Part shown: in pieces, positions 25,893 through 35,720 of the stretch
How positions within the stretch are numbered: position 1 is the first letter of the stretch
Layout of the letters: every line of letters starts with the position of its first letter
Source of the DNA: Roseibium porphyridii
GTDB taxonomy: Bacteria > Pseudomonadota > Alphaproteobacteria > Rhizobiales > Stappiaceae
DNA length: 64,000 nucleotides
Direction: 5' to 3'
Assembly: GCF_026191725.2 (NCBI RefSeq)
Contig: NZ_CP120863.1
Span: 4,754,001-4,818,000, forward strand
The notes under the pieces: generated by a model
Seen by the model: only the letters and a program-made list of their open reading frames with translations
What the model was told of the DNA's origin: nothing
Database searches by the model: none
Program-made: the position numbers and the translations under genes

Positions 25893-26570
25893 ATGGGACG
25901 GGCACTGTCTTCGCCTTTCAATCATGGGCCAACACTAGTGACACACGCTCCACTACAAAATCGAGTCCTGCCAACAGGAGAAATCGTTTCAGCTTCCTTC
26001 CGCGGAACGTTCACCGGCAATCGCGGCATTCTTGACCTTGATGCACAGGGCCGCTTGGGTACAAGCCGCTGGAAACACAAGCACTGGATCATTTGCGATC
26101 TCGTTCATCCGCGCGGTCGTTATCACGGACCCAGGCCGGCGCGTGGATGGACGCCATTGTTTTTCATTGATGAAGCGATCGCGCTTGCCGCTGGTCACCG
26201 GCCTTGCGCTTATTGCCGACCAAAAGCCTACCGCGCTTGGGTCAAGGCCTGGTCCAGAGCACATGGCGGCTCATCCGGACACAAAGAAATCGATATGGCT
26301 TTGCATTCCGCCAGGGTTACACGCGCACGCACTCAGATCCGTCACGAGGCCGTGCTGCGTGACCTTCCCGACTACGTTTTTGTTCTCTATCGGGATCAAC
26401 CGCACCTGGTGTTCAATCGTTCGCTTTATCCATTTGAATCCGGTGCGTATGGCTCAGCCGTCGCGCTGCCGTTTGACGCTCGGCAGGCTACGGTCCTTAC
26501 GCCGCACCCGACATTGGCCGTTCTGGCTGCAGGCTATGAGCCTGAGACCTGCTCAATACCTGATGGCTAG
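25893..26570 (+). CDS. Conserved protein of unknown function with CAYCRP motif
   Basis: The 225-residue protein has no transmembrane segment or signal peptide. Recognisable features are LQNRVLPTGEIV near the start, GNRGILDLD, a Trp-rich SRWKHKHWIICDL, and LFFIDEAIALAAGHRPCAYCRP with a CxxC pair that could bind metal. I recall similar uncharacterised proteins in actinobacteria and rhizobia with GNRGGRFH and AGHRPCFECR blocks, but no function. The ATG at 25893 has GGATCGG nearby; a GTG at 25938 would start just before the conserved LQNRV and is an alternative. It is divergent from the TetR gene. Confidence 0.65.
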   Translation: MGRALSSPFNHGPTLVTHAPLQNRVLPTGEIVSASFRGTFTGNRGILDLDAQGRLGTSRWKHKHWIICDLVHPRGRYHGPRPARGWTPLFFIDEAIALAAGHRPCAYCRPKAYRAWVKAWSRAHGGSSGHKEIDMALHSARVTRARTQIRHEAVLRDLPDYVFVLYRDQPHLVFNRSLYPFESGAYGSAVALPFDARQATVLTPHPTLAVLAAGYEPETCSIPDG

Positions 26571-26778
26571 AGCGATATCGGTTTTTACAGCTCCAATCTG
26601 CTGAGGACGGCATATCTTGCAAAGGGACCGGACGCAAAGAGCAAGAGGTTGAAAAACCCTAAGCGGGATTTTAGGAGTGCTGTCTCCCCCAGGCATACGC
26701 AAATCGTCTTGCGCGCAGTCCTTTCCTCATCGGTAGGACCGCGCACACGATCTTCTCGTCTTGAACAAAGCTCGCGTG

Positions 26779-28938
26779 TCAGGCCGCCTTGGCCTTGAAC
26801 TCAAGCCGACGGCGATGAAGGACCGGCTCTGTATAACCGTTGGGCTGTTTGGTGCCTTCAAAGACCAGCTCGCACGCCGCCTGGAAGGCAACTGAGCCTT
26901 CATAGTCGGCAGCCATCGGCCGATAGAGCGGGTCGCCGGCATTTTGACCATCAACGACCGCAGCCATACGCTGCATGGTCTCCAGAACCTGTTCCTTGCT
27001 GGCAACACCATGATGCAGCCAGTTGGCGATGTGCTGGGAGGAAATGCGCAATGTGGCCCGGTCTTCCATGAGGCCGACATTGTTGATGTCCGGCACCTTG
27101 GAACAGCCAACCCCCTGCTCTACCCAGCGGACGACATATCCAAGAATGCCTTGCGCGTTGTTGTCGAGCTCGGCCTGGATATCGTCCGGTGCCCAGTTGG
27201 GCCGCTCGGCGACGGGAATGGACAGGATGTCTTCCAGCTTGGCCGCATCCCGGGTCTTCAATTCCTGTTGCCGGTCCTGAACAGCAATCTTGTAGTAGTG
27301 CATGGCATGCAGCGTTGCCGCTGTCGGTGAAGGAACCCAGGCCGTATTCGCGCCTGACATCGGGTGTCCGATCTTTTGCTCCAGCATCGCGTTCATCAGA
27401 TCAGGCATGGCCCACATGCCCTTGCCGATTTGAGCGTGCCCCGGCAAACCACAGGCAAGTCCGACATCAACATTATTGTTCTCGTAGGCTGCAATCCAAG
27501 TGGCTGCTTTCATGTCGCCCTTGCGGATCATTGGACCGGCTTCCATGGATGTGTGCATTTCATCACCGGTTCGATCCAGAAAACCTGTGTTGATGAAAAA
27601 GACACGGTCTTTTGCCTGCCGGATGCACTCCTTTAGATTAACCGTCGTGCGCCGTTCTTCGTCCATGATGCCCATCTTGAGCGTGTTTCGCTCAAGACCG
27701 AGTGCATCCTCCACGCGGTTGAATATCTCCGACGCGAAAGCCACTTCTTCAGGTCCGTGCATCTTGGGCTTTACGATATAGACAGAACCTGCACGGCTGT
27801 TGGTTCCGCCGCCATTGGGGCCAATGTCATGCAGTGCGATCAAAGACGTGATCATGCCGTCCAGCAGACCCTCTGGAACCTCATTTCCGTGCTCGTCAAG
27901 AACAGCGTCAATCGTCATCAAGTGACCGACATTGCGGATCAACAACAGCGAACGGCCATGTAGCTTCAGGGCGCTGCCATCCGGCGCTGTATAGTTCCGG
28001 TCGCCATGCAGGCGCCGTGTCACCGTTTCACCACCTTTTTCAAAGGTCTCCTGAAGATCTCCCTTCATCAGGCCAAGCCAGTTGGTGTAGACGACAACCT
28101 TGTCCTCAGCGTCAACAGCAGCGACAGAGTCTTCACAGTCCATGATCGTCGACATGGCGGATTCCAGGACAACGTCCGAAATGCGCGCCTTGTCGGTTTT
28201 GCCGATCGGATGCTGACTGTCGACATTGATTTCAAGGTGAAGACCGTTCTTAACCAGCAGAACCTTGTAGGGGTCTGCTGGATCGCCGGCGAAACCTGCG
28301 AACTGGGACCTATCTGCAAGTCCCGTGGAACCGCCATCGACCGAGATCACCAGATTTTCGTCTTTCACAGCTAGCCCGGTGATGTCTGACCAGCTGCCGG
28401 ACAGAAGTGGTGCAGTCTCGTCCAGAACGCGGCGGGCATAAGCAATGACGTCTGCACCACGCGCGGCATCAAATCCACCCGGCTGCGGGCGCGACCCCAT
28501 GGCATCGGTGCCATAAAGAGCATCATAGAGCGACCCCCAGCGCGCGTTGGCGGCATTCAGTGCGTAACGTGCATTCATGACCGGAACCACGAGCTGGGGC
28601 CCGGCAACCTCGCCAATTTCCGGATCGACATTCTGTGTACCGACTTCAAAATCCGGTCCTTCGGGCACCAAATAGCCGGTTTCACTCAAAAACGCCTTAT
28701 ATGCAGGCATATCCGGGGTTCCGGAATTGGCTTTGTGCCAGGTATCGATTTTTGCCTGCAGCTCATCACGCCTTGCCAGCAATGCTTTGTTCTTTGGCGC
28801 CAGATCATGGATCAGTGCGGACAGGCTTTTCCAGAAATGCTCCTGTTCGACACCGCTGTCCGGCAAGGCTTTTTCATTGACAAAGTCATATAGAACCTGG
28901 GCAACTTTCAACCCGTGGACATCGATCCGGCCTGTCAT
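26779..28938 (-). CDS. glcB: Malate synthase G
   Basis: The 719-residue length and content match malate synthase [10 protein letters not shown]...[31 protein letters not shown] near the front, [17 protein letters not shown] with the metal-binding acidic residues, [23 protein letters not shown] type active-site loops and [19 protein letters not shown] near the C-terminus (fragments quoted across the chain). It condenses glyoxylate and acetyl-CoA to malate in the cytoplasm, serving the glyoxylate bypass and glycolate use. The ATG at 28938 has GGAG upstream. No isocitrate lyase or glycolate oxidase gene adjoins it here. Confidence 0.95.
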   Translation of the reverse strand: MTGRIDVHGLKVAQVLYDFVNEKALPDSGVEQEHFWKSLSALIHDLAPKNKALLARRDELQAKIDTWHKANSGTPDMPAYKAFLSETGYLVPEGPDFEVGTQNVDPEIGEVAGPQLVVPVMNARYALNAANARWGSLYDALYGTDAMGSRPQPGGFDAARGADVIAYARRVLDETAPLLSGSWSDITGLAVKDENLVISVDGGSTGLADRSQFAGFAGDPADPYKVLLVKNGLHLEINVDSQHPIGKTDKARISDVVLESAMSTIMDCEDSVAAVDAEDKVVVYTNWLGLMKGDLQETFEKGGETVTRRLHGDRNYTAPDGSALKLHGRSLLLIRNVGHLMTIDAVLDEHGNEVPEGLLDGMITSLIALHDIGPNGGGTNSRAGSVYIVKPKMHGPEEVAFASEIFNRVEDALGLERNTLKMGIMDEERRTTVNLKECIRQAKDRVFFINTGFLDRTGDEMHTSMEAGPMIRKGDMKAATWIAAYENNNVDVGLACGLPGHAQIGKGMWAMPDLMNAMLEQKIGHPMSGANTAWVPSPTAATLHAMHYYKIAVQDRQQELKTRDAAKLEDILSIPVAERPNWAPDDIQAELDNNAQGILGYVVRWVEQGVGCSKVPDINNVGLMEDRATLRISSQHIANWLHHGVASKEQVLETMQRMAAVVDGQNAGDPLYRPMAADYEGSVAFQAACELVFEGTKQPNGYTEPVLHRRRLEFKAKAA

Positions 28939-29041
28939 TGGTATTCTCCACTCAGAACGTGCTTGTTTTGCTTTACCCAGTGTTTTGGGGTCAAAGCCCG
29001 CAATCGTCAATTGTCGTCCTTCAAGCATCACTTTTTCTTTT

Positions 29042-29056
29042 TTGGAAACAATCCAA
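29042..29056. promoter_or_regulatory. Inverted repeat between malate synthase and DMT exporter
   Basis: TTGGA-AACAA-TCCAA is a short inverted repeat 104 bases upstream of the malate synthase start and in the shared intergenic region with the divergent DMT gene. It is a possible operator; short enough to be chance. Confidence 0.3.
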
Positions 29057-29161
29057 TTCATTATCTCCAAAAATATAGAACTGCATTCGAGGATATTATG
29101 CTTTCGCAACGTCCTTCGATCCGCTACCTCTCGCTTTCCAGCTCACTCCCGACAGGATCTC

Positions 29162-30091
29162 ATGCGCGCTCTGGCAAAACGATTTGGCGACCTGACATTC
29201 GGCAATGCCATTGTCATGCTCGGCCTTACCACACTGTTCTGGGGTGGAAACACGGTCGCTGGCCGTCTGGCAGTCGGCGAAGTGTCTCCGATGGTGGTTG
29301 TGTTTCTGCGTTGGGTGATTGTCGCGTCCATCATGCTGCCTCTGCTCTGGCCACGCATCCGGGCAGACTGGCCGGTCATCAAACCTTTTTTCTTTCCGCG
29401 CATGGTGCTTATGGCAGCTCTTGGCTTTGTTGCCTTCAATTCGTTGTTCTATATCGCTGCGGGTCAGACGACAGCAGTCAATCTCGGCATCATCCAGGGC
29501 TCCATGCCCATATTGGTGTTGATCGGTTCCGTGATCGCCTTTGGAGCAAAGGTTCGGGTGTTGCAAGTGTGCGGGATCCTGCTGACCCTGGCAGGCGTTA
29601 CCTTGATTGCCGCACAAGGTAAACTGGAGACATTGCTGGCACTTGCCGTCAATCCTGGTGACGGCGTCATGTTCATCGCTTGTGTTCTTTACTCCGGATA
29701 CACCCTGGCCCTCAGAAACAGGCCGCAGGTTTCCGGACTTGTGTTCTTCGCAATTCTGTCCGGCATTGCCGTTGTCACCTCAGTGCCGGGCCTGCTTTAC
29801 GAAATCAGTGCAGGCACCGTGCAGTGGCCCACCACCAAGGGATGGCTGGTCGTGCTTTATATCGCCGTCTTTCCCTCATGCCTGTCGCAGATCTTCTTCA
29901 TGCGTGGTGTTGAGCTGATCGGACCGGCCCGTGCCGGTGTCTTTATCAACCTGGTCCCGATTTTTGCCGCCGTGTTGGCGGTTTCGATCCTGAACGAGCC
30001 CTTTGAATGGCACCACGGCCTGGCGCTGGTGCTCGTCCTCGGTGGCATTGGGCTGTCGGAGCGAAAAGCTGCGCGCGCGTCGTCACCTTAA
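29162..30091 (+). CDS. DMT-superfamily (EamA) transporter
   Basis: The 309-residue protein has ten hydrophobic segments forming two EamA repeats. The first repeat begins IVMLGLTTLFWGGNTVAGRLA and the second contains CVLYSGYTLALRNRP and ELIGPARAGVFINLVPIFA, the usual EamA signature segments. Family members export amino acids, metabolites or drugs across the inner membrane. The ATG at 29162 follows AGGATCT; a longer frame overlaps malate synthase on the other strand and is not credible. Divergent from malate synthase. Confidence 0.88.
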   Translation: MRALAKRFGDLTFGNAIVMLGLTTLFWGGNTVAGRLAVGEVSPMVVVFLRWVIVASIMLPLLWPRIRADWPVIKPFFFPRMVLMAALGFVAFNSLFYIAAGQTTAVNLGIIQGSMPILVLIGSVIAFGAKVRVLQVCGILLTLAGVTLIAAQGKLETLLALAVNPGDGVMFIACVLYSGYTLALRNRPQVSGLVFFAILSGIAVVTSVPGLLYEISAGTVQWPTTKGWLVVLYIAVFPSCLSQIFFMRGVELIGPARAGVFINLVPIFAAVLAVSILNEPFEWHHGLALVLVLGGIGLSERKAARASSP

Positions 30092-30157
30092 CTGAAATTC
30101 ATAAATTAATTCGACCGGTTATTTGAAATTGCCGCATTCGCGGGGCACATTGCCGTA

Positions 30158-33004
30158 ATGGATACACCACTGATTACAGGCGTTTTTGCGCTGCTATTGA
30201 TTACGATTTCCGTGCTTCAACCGATAGCCCGGCGCCTTGGACTTGCGCCCAGTGTGCTTCTTGCCATGGTCGGAACGCTGATCGGTATCCTGGCAACCTA
30301 TCTGCTTTATACGTCGCACACGGATGCACTCAACGAAATCGCGGCAGTGTTTGTCGATCCGCCGCTGAACTCGGAGATGATCCTCTATATATTCCTGCCT
30401 ATTTTGCTTTTTCAGACGGCGCTGACGCTGGACGTGCGGCGCATGTTTGAAGATATCGGACCCATTCTGGTCATGGCCATTGTCGCGGTTTTTGTGGCAA
30501 CGGCCTTTATAGGTTTCGCGTTGTATCCCCTGACCAGCCTGGCCAATATTGCAGGTGTTTCCCTGCTCGCCTGCCTGTTGCTGGGAGCTATCGTTGCAAC
30601 GACAGACCCGGTCGCGGTTGTCGCCATTTTCAGGGACATTGGCGCGCCACCCAGACTTGGCAGGATTGTTGAGGGCGAAAGCCTGCTGAACGATGCTGCG
30701 GCCATCGTAATCTTCGTCATCATTCTGGACATTCTAACCGGCAGTCAGTCCATGTCGGCAAGCGAGGCGTTCATCGCCTTTGTCAGGTCCTTCATTGGCG
30801 GCATTGTCGTCGGAACCGTGCTCGCACGAATAGCGGTCGCCTTGCTGCCGCTTATGCGTGATCTGCCTCTGGCCCAGGTTACGCTCAGCCTTGCCTTGCC
30901 ATATGGAACCTATGTGCTCAGCGACCAGTTCGCCGATGTATCGGCGGTCGTTGCCGTCGTCTGTGCAGGAACGGTGTTCAATCTCTATGGTCCTGCACGC
31001 ATTCAACCTGCGAACTGGCGGTTCCTGCATTCAGTCTGGGAACAAATCGCGTTCTGGGCTGCATCTCTCATCTTCCTGTTGTCCGCAATTCTGATTCCGC
31101 GATTTGTCGAGGGCTTCACGCCCATCGACATCCTGCTTCTGGTGGTTGTTGTGCTTGCAGCATTTGCAGCGCGTGCGGTGGTGATCTTCGGCCTCTTACC
31201 GGTCTTGAGCAAACTGCGAGCCGGGCAATCTGTGAACAACCGCTACAAGACTGTGATGCTTTGGGGCGGCATGCGCGGCGCAGTCACCCTGACGCTCGCA
31301 CTCAGCGTCTCAGAACATACGGGGCTTGGTGAGGACGTTTCCACATTCATTACGAAGCTGGCGACCGGCTTTGTTCTTTTCACTCTGCTGGTCTATGGAA
31401 CGAGCTTGAAGCCGCTGATCCGTCTGCTCGGTCTCAACAGATTGAATGCACTTGATGAAGCGGTCAGAACACAGTTCCTGGCGCTGTCACTCTCCGATGT
31501 GCGTCAGGAAATCGAAGATGCAGCGGAGAGCTATCATATTGAGCCGCGTGTTACCAAAAAGGTCCTCCAGGACTATGAGGAACGTGCTGCGGCAGCTGCA
31601 GCCGAGACCAACAAGCTGGAAGAACTCAGCGACTGGGATCGTGTACGCATCGGGCTGATTGCTTTGGCAGACCGGGAACAGCAGCTTGTACTTCAACATT
31701 TTCATGAAAAGACAATTTCAGGCCGGTCGGTTTCGCGCTTTCTGACATTGACCGGGCGCGTTGGTGACCTGACCCGAAGCGACGGTCGCTCGGGATACAA
31801 CAAGGCGGTTCGCAAGCCTTTGAAATTTGGCTTCGGGTTTCGAATTGCGCAGATGCTTCAACGACGGCTGCGCATTGCGAGACCACTGGCAAACCGGCTG
31901 GCAGACCGGTTCGAGTTCCTGCTGGTTTACCGCATCCTTGCGGACGAGTTGATCGACTTCAACAATCTGCATATCCGGCCACTGCTTGGCGAACGTGTTG
32001 CAGACATCTTGCAGGACACGCTGGCTATTCGTCAGGACGAGACCATGCAGGCAATCGATGCCTTGCGTCTTCAATACCCGGACTATGCCGACGCCCTGGA
32101 AGATCAGTTCCTGCGCAAGGCCGGTGTCCGTCTGGAAGAGACCGCATTCGACAACGCTCGCGACCAGATGCTGATCGGTACGGAACTTCATCGAAACCTG
32201 CTCCGTGATGTGGAACGGTCCCGCCGATCCAGCCACACTCGACCGAAGCTCGACCTCGGGCTGAAGACCCGGGAACTTGTCAGTGCGCATCCGCTGTTCG
32301 CAGACCTTCCGCGCAAGCGGCAAAAGGCGATCCGGCGCATGATGCGGCCTCAGTTTGTAACGCCTGGAGAAAAACTGATCAGGAAAGGCGACCGGGGTGA
32401 CGCCGCCTATTTCATTGCCTCCGGTGCCGTGGAAGTGCAAGCACCGACACACAATGTGCGTCTGGGACGTGGTGATGTTTTCGGTGAAATTGCGCTCATG
32501 ACAGGTGGCCGCCGCAGCGCAGATGTTTTTGCACTTGGCTATTGCCAGCTTCTCTATCTCAAGGCTCACGATTTCAAGGCATTGATGGAACAGCACCCGG
32601 ATCTGCGCGATCACGTGGTCAGCCTTGCGCAGGAGCGGCAGCTCATGAACATCGATGAGCCCGAGCATGACGTGGAAGATCCGGTGTTTCCAGTCTTCAC
32701 CAAAGACGACCCGGACACTGAGCCGGCAAATGACGAGGAAACCCCGGCAACAGAACAGCCCGAACCGGCCGGTTCGGAACCGGAGCACGCCGACAAAGTC
32801 AATGCAGCATCCAGTGATACCGACCCTGAATTGACCGAGAGCAGCAAGACGGCTGCACCGGAGCCAGCAAATGACGCTACGGCCGCTGAAGAACCAGCTA
32901 TCGAGCCCTCGGAAGAAAAAATCACCGACGCTGAAGGGCGCTCAGAAACTTCAGAGCCTGAGACATCCGATCAGGCAATAAAAAAGGAGACCGCATCCGG
33001 GTGA
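30158..33004 (+). CDS. CPA1 Na+/H+ antiporter with C-terminal cyclic-nucleotide-binding domain
   Basis: The 948-residue protein has three parts. Residues 1-430 form a CPA1 (NhaP/NHE) exchanger with about 12-13 helices, including FLPILLFQTAL, the ion-binding ATTDPVAVVAIF and EGESLLNDAAAIVIF. Residues 440-700 are a cytosolic helical region. Residues 710-828 form a cyclic-nucleotide-binding domain (FVTPGEKLIRKGDRGDAAYF; GDVFGEIALMTGGRRSADV, with the phosphate-binding-cassette Glu and Arg). Residues 830-948 are a low-complexity acidic Glu/Pro/Ala/Asp tail. The layout recalls sperm NHE without its voltage sensor. It should exchange Na+ or K+ for H+, possibly gated by cAMP or cGMP. Monocistronic by position. 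Confidence 0.92.
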   Translation: MDTPLITGVFALLLITISVLQPIARRLGLAPSVLLAMVGTLIGILATYLLYTSHTDALNEIAAVFVDPPLNSEMILYIFLPILLFQTALTLDVRRMFEDIGPILVMAIVAVFVATAFIGFALYPLTSLANIAGVSLLACLLLGAIVATTDPVAVVAIFRDIGAPPRLGRIVEGESLLNDAAAIVIFVIILDILTGSQSMSASEAFIAFVRSFIGGIVVGTVLARIAVALLPLMRDLPLAQVTLSLALPYGTYVLSDQFADVSAVVAVVCAGTVFNLYGPARIQPANWRFLHSVWEQIAFWAASLIFLLSAILIPRFVEGFTPIDILLLVVVVLAAFAARAVVIFGLLPVLSKLRAGQSVNNRYKTVMLWGGMRGAVTLTLALSVSEHTGLGEDVSTFITKLATGFVLFTLLVYGTSLKPLIRLLGLNRLNALDEAVRTQFLALSLSDVRQEIEDAAESYHIEPRVTKKVLQDYEERAAAAAAETNKLEELSDWDRVRIGLIALADREQQLVLQHFHEKTISGRSVSRFLTLTGRVGDLTRSDGRSGYNKAVRKPLKFGFGFRIAQMLQRRLRIARPLANRLADRFEFLLVYRILADELIDFNNLHIRPLLGERVADILQDTLAIRQDETMQAIDALRLQYPDYADALEDQFLRKAGVRLEETAFDNARDQMLIGTELHRNLLRDVERSRRSSHTRPKLDLGLKTRELVSAHPLFADLPRKRQKAIRRMMRPQFVTPGEKLIRKGDRGDAAYFIASGAVEVQAPTHNVRLGRGDVFGEIALMTGGRRSADVFALGYCQLLYLKAHDFKALMEQHPDLRDHVVSLAQERQLMNIDEPEHDVEDPVFPVFTKDDPDTEPANDEETPATEQPEPAGSEPEHADKVNAASSDTDPELTESSKTAAPEPANDATAAEEPAIEPSEEKITDAEGRSETSEPETSDQAIKKETASG

Positions 33005-33014
33005 CGCGACCTCC
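32980..33014 (-). terminator. Rho-independent terminator of mscS-type gene
   Basis: On the minus strand GGAGGTCGC, an 11-base loop and GCGGTCTCC form an interrupted stem followed by TTTTTT. It lies just beyond the stop of the MscS gene and overlaps the 3' end of the antiporter gene. Confidence 0.65.
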
Positions 33015-33038
33015 CTCAAGTCGGACCGGTTTTCCGGA

Positions 33039-33845
33039 TCAACCGGCCTTCTGGATTTCAACCGCATGCGGATACGGAATGGAGATACCGCCAGCGTCGA
33101 AGGCTTCCTTCACCGTTTTAAGCATGTGGAACTTGAGCTCCCAATAGTCGCCCGCGTTGCACCACAGACGCACGCCCAGATCCACTGAACTGTCGCCGAG
33201 ATTGGTGACCCGCACCCAGGCCTCCGGGTCCTTCAACACACGATCGTCCGCGTTCGCGACATCCAGAATGATTTGCGTGGCCTTGTCTGCATCATCGCCG
33301 TAGTCGATGCCGAAAGTCAGATCGAGACGGCGTGTGTCGTGTGCAGAAAAGTTGGTTATCACCGCGCCCCAGGCCTTACCATTGGGCATGATGATCTGCA
33401 CATTGTCTGGCGTTACCAGTTCGGTGACAAAAATATTGAGGTCCTTCACCGTTCCGGATGTGCCACCAACGTCGACGAACTGACCGATCTTGTAAGGCCG
33501 GAAAATGATCAGCATGACACCGGCTGCGATGTCGCTGAGGGTTCCCTGCAAGGCCAGACCGACAGCCAGGGTACCTGCACCGAGAACCGCAACAAGGCTC
33601 GTTGCCTCAATGCCGAACAGCTGAAGGATCGCGATGACAGTGACCAGAAGCACCAACCAGCGAACGATGGAAGCTGCAAATCCGCCAATCGTATCGTCGA
33701 TCTGCGGGTGACTGACGATCCGTTTTCTGACAATGCCTGCCAGGAAACCAGCCAGGAACCAGCCGATAATCAGGACAATTAGGGCTTTTGCCGCATTTAT
33801 GATGAGCGGCATGTAGACGCCCATCTGGTCCATTGCACCTTCCAT
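33039..33845 (-). CDS. mscS: Small-conductance mechanosensitive channel (MscS family)
   Basis: The 268-residue protein has three N-terminal helices and the MscS pore helix GAGTLAVGLALQGTLSDIAAG with alternating Gly/Ala packing, then the beta domain (YKIGQFVDVGGTSGTVKDLN; NVQIIMPNGKAWGAVI) and a C-terminal alpha/beta domain ending ISIPYPHAVEIQ. Length matches E. coli MscS. It opens on membrane tension to release solutes after osmotic downshock. GGAG precedes the ATG at 33845. It converges with the Na+/H+ antiporter, and both bear on ion and osmotic balance. A perfect 13-bp inverted repeat lies upstream. Confidence 0.93.
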   Translation of the reverse strand: MEGAMDQMGVYMPLIINAAKALIVLIIGWFLAGFLAGIVRKRIVSHPQIDDTIGGFAASIVRWLVLLVTVIAILQLFGIEATSLVAVLGAGTLAVGLALQGTLSDIAAGVMLIIFRPYKIGQFVDVGGTSGTVKDLNIFVTELVTPDNVQIIMPNGKAWGAVITNFSAHDTRRLDLTFGIDYGDDADKATQIILDVANADDRVLKDPEAWVRVTNLGDSSVDLGVRLWCNAGDYWELKFHMLKTVKEAFDAGGISIPYPHAVEIQKAG

Positions 33846-33897
33846 CGGTATTACTCCACTTCATTCAATCGGTTTGAATAACTGTGACTCGTAGCAG

Positions 33898-33938
33898 TGC
33901 AATTGCCAAGTTTCCAGAACATGTGCTTGGCAATTGCA
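33898..33938. repeat. Perfect 13-bp inverted repeat upstream of mscS
   Basis: TGCAATTGCCAAG and CTTGGCAATTGCA are separated by 15 bases. The repeat lies 53 bases upstream of the mscS start and after the ankyrin gene stop. There is no clear T-run on either side, so an operator or an RNA hairpin is more likely than a classical terminator. Confidence 0.6.
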
Positions 33939-34011
33939 ACAGGTTTTGTTGGCTTCAGATACCTGTTCCATCTCTTGGCTGACCGCCAAGTGAGCACCAT
34001 CTGCCCTAAGG

Positions 34012-35532
34012 TCAGCTTTGAGCCTCTGCGCTCCAGTCCTCAAGGAACTGCGCCATCTCCTCGTTGCCGCAATTGGTCAGAAACTTGGGGTGCAGGATAC
34101 TGCCCGCTTCAAGCAGCAACCTTGCGCACATGATGTGGTCGGCTTCCGGCCTTTGTGGCGCGAATTCCGATCCATGTAGCACCGTATCAAGTGCATCACC
34201 TCCATATCCGTTTGTCCTGTCCAGATCCGGTTTGAAGGACAGGAAAAACGTGGTTTCAGGAACCAGACCGTTCCAACCGGCAATATGAAGCGGCGACATT
34301 CCCATGCCGTCGATCATGTCCGGGTCAAGCCCTGCTTTCACCAGCGCCTTCGCGTGGTCAAGCCTTCCAGGCTCACCAACGAGATTGGTCAAAAGGCATC
34401 TGTCCTCGTCATTGAGGTCCTGAACACGCAGCTTGCCAGGTTCAGGCACCCCGTCTGCGCACTTGGCCAAAACTTGCTCGTTTGCCGACAGTTCGGGTGC
34501 ATGATCCCGAGATTCCAGATATCTGGCAGCTGCCCGGTTCCCGTAGATCCGCGCAAGACCATAGGGCGTATGCCCCTTCCAAATCGCCGACGGATCGGCT
34601 CCGAACTCAAGAAGCAATTCAATCACCGCAACCGACCGTCCACGCCGAACCGCCTGATGAAGGGATGGAATGGTGTCCATCGGTTCACCGCTCGGATGAT
34701 CCGGCACGGACAAATTCGGGTCGGCGCCCGCCTCCAGCAAAAGACGCACCATATCCACATTCTCTGTGTCCAGGGCGCGCGGCAAAGCATTTGTTCCGTT
34801 TGGTTTGGCACCGTGTTTCAACAGCAACGACAGTGCCCGTGTCTGACCAAGCTCGGTGCTATGGTAGAGGCTCTCGTCATCATTCGGGTCAGCTCCACGG
34901 TCCAGGAGCCATCTTCCAAGCTCGAAATTATCGGCATGACACATCGCACCATACAGTGCCGACAGCTTGTGCTCCTGGCCGGGTTGCGCCGGATACCGAT
35001 CATCGACATCCGCACCATGTGCGACCAGCAGTTCGGCGATGGACATCATGTCCCTCAATTTCTCCGGACTGCGATGGATTTCCTTTGAAAAAGCGAGATG
35101 CAACAAAGGTGAGCGAATGCCAACAATGCGGGCTGCGGCATCCGGGTCGACCTCTATCGTTCTGCGCACAGACGCCAGATCGTAGAGCGCAATTTGCAGT
35201 CCAAAGTTTTCGTCTTTGAGATCAGGGGTATCCTGGAGCAGTTTTTCGGTAATCCAATGCTGACCGAAATAGAGCGCCATCTTGAGCCGCTCAGCTTTTT
35301 CAGCCCTGCTCATCGCGGCGCTTTCCAGCACAAATTTCAACTTCGGCCAGCTGTCTTGACCCGCTTCGCAGGCGATTACGTGCAGAAAATCTGCGTGCCG
35401 AAGTGCTTTTTTCGGATCAACGTGCGCGGCAACACGCGCACGTGCATCGGCATCACCTTTGGCATGTGCCTTTTTAAGCTGCCGTGCAGCCTTCTTGTAG
35501 CTATCGAGGGAAGACAAAGGTCCATTGGACAT
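34012..35532 (-). CDS. Ankyrin-repeat protein
   Basis: From ATG 35532 (AGGAGA upstream) the protein has 506 residues. No signal peptide or membrane span is seen. Ankyrin units are visible in the middle and C-terminal parts: IAELLVAHGADVDDRYP, LGRWLLDRGADPNDDE, LSLLLKHGAKPNG, VRLLLEAGADPNLS, VIELLLEFGADPSAI, and KALVKAGLDPDMIDGMGMSP with PLHIAGWNG. The first 100 residues (SYKKAARQLKKAHAKGDADARARVAAH) form a charged helical domain seen in other bacterial ankyrin proteins. Ankyrin arrays bind proteins; the partner is unknown. Same strand as mscS, 166 bases upstream. Confidence 0.85.
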   Translation of the reverse strand: MSNGPLSSLDSYKKAARQLKKAHAKGDADARARVAAHVDPKKALRHADFLHVIACEAGQDSWPKLKFVLESAAMSRAEKAERLKMALYFGQHWITEKLLQDTPDLKDENFGLQIALYDLASVRRTIEVDPDAAARIVGIRSPLLHLAFSKEIHRSPEKLRDMMSIAELLVAHGADVDDRYPAQPGQEHKLSALYGAMCHADNFELGRWLLDRGADPNDDESLYHSTELGQTRALSLLLKHGAKPNGTNALPRALDTENVDMVRLLLEAGADPNLSVPDHPSGEPMDTIPSLHQAVRRGRSVAVIELLLEFGADPSAIWKGHTPYGLARIYGNRAAARYLESRDHAPELSANEQVLAKCADGVPEPGKLRVQDLNDEDRCLLTNLVGEPGRLDHAKALVKAGLDPDMIDGMGMSPLHIAGWNGLVPETTFFLSFKPDLDRTNGYGGDALDTVLHGSEFAPQRPEADHIMCARLLLEAGSILHPKFLTNCGNEEMAQFLEDWSAEAQS

Positions 35533-35720
35533 GGCTTTTCTCCTGGTTCGGGCCCGGGCGATCCGCTGTTTTCGGGCGCAGGTGAAAAACCGGCATATGT
35601 CGTCAATGGTCAGGGTGCTTGCGCTTTCCGCGGATCCGGTCGCCGCCCTCGTCGGCTCCGGAAAATTGCCCGAACGGACCCAAAAAAGCAAGCCCGTTCG
35701 AACTAGTGTTCAAGCCTGGC

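Noticed and set aside
28727..29161. N-terminal extension of the DMT transporter frame
   Set aside because: It is antisense to the start of malate synthase, and the DMT fold begins at ATG 29162.
33926..33938. Possible sigma-54 promoter in CTTGGCAATTGCA
   Set aside because: The GG to GC spacing is five bases, not ten; it is one arm of an inverted repeat.
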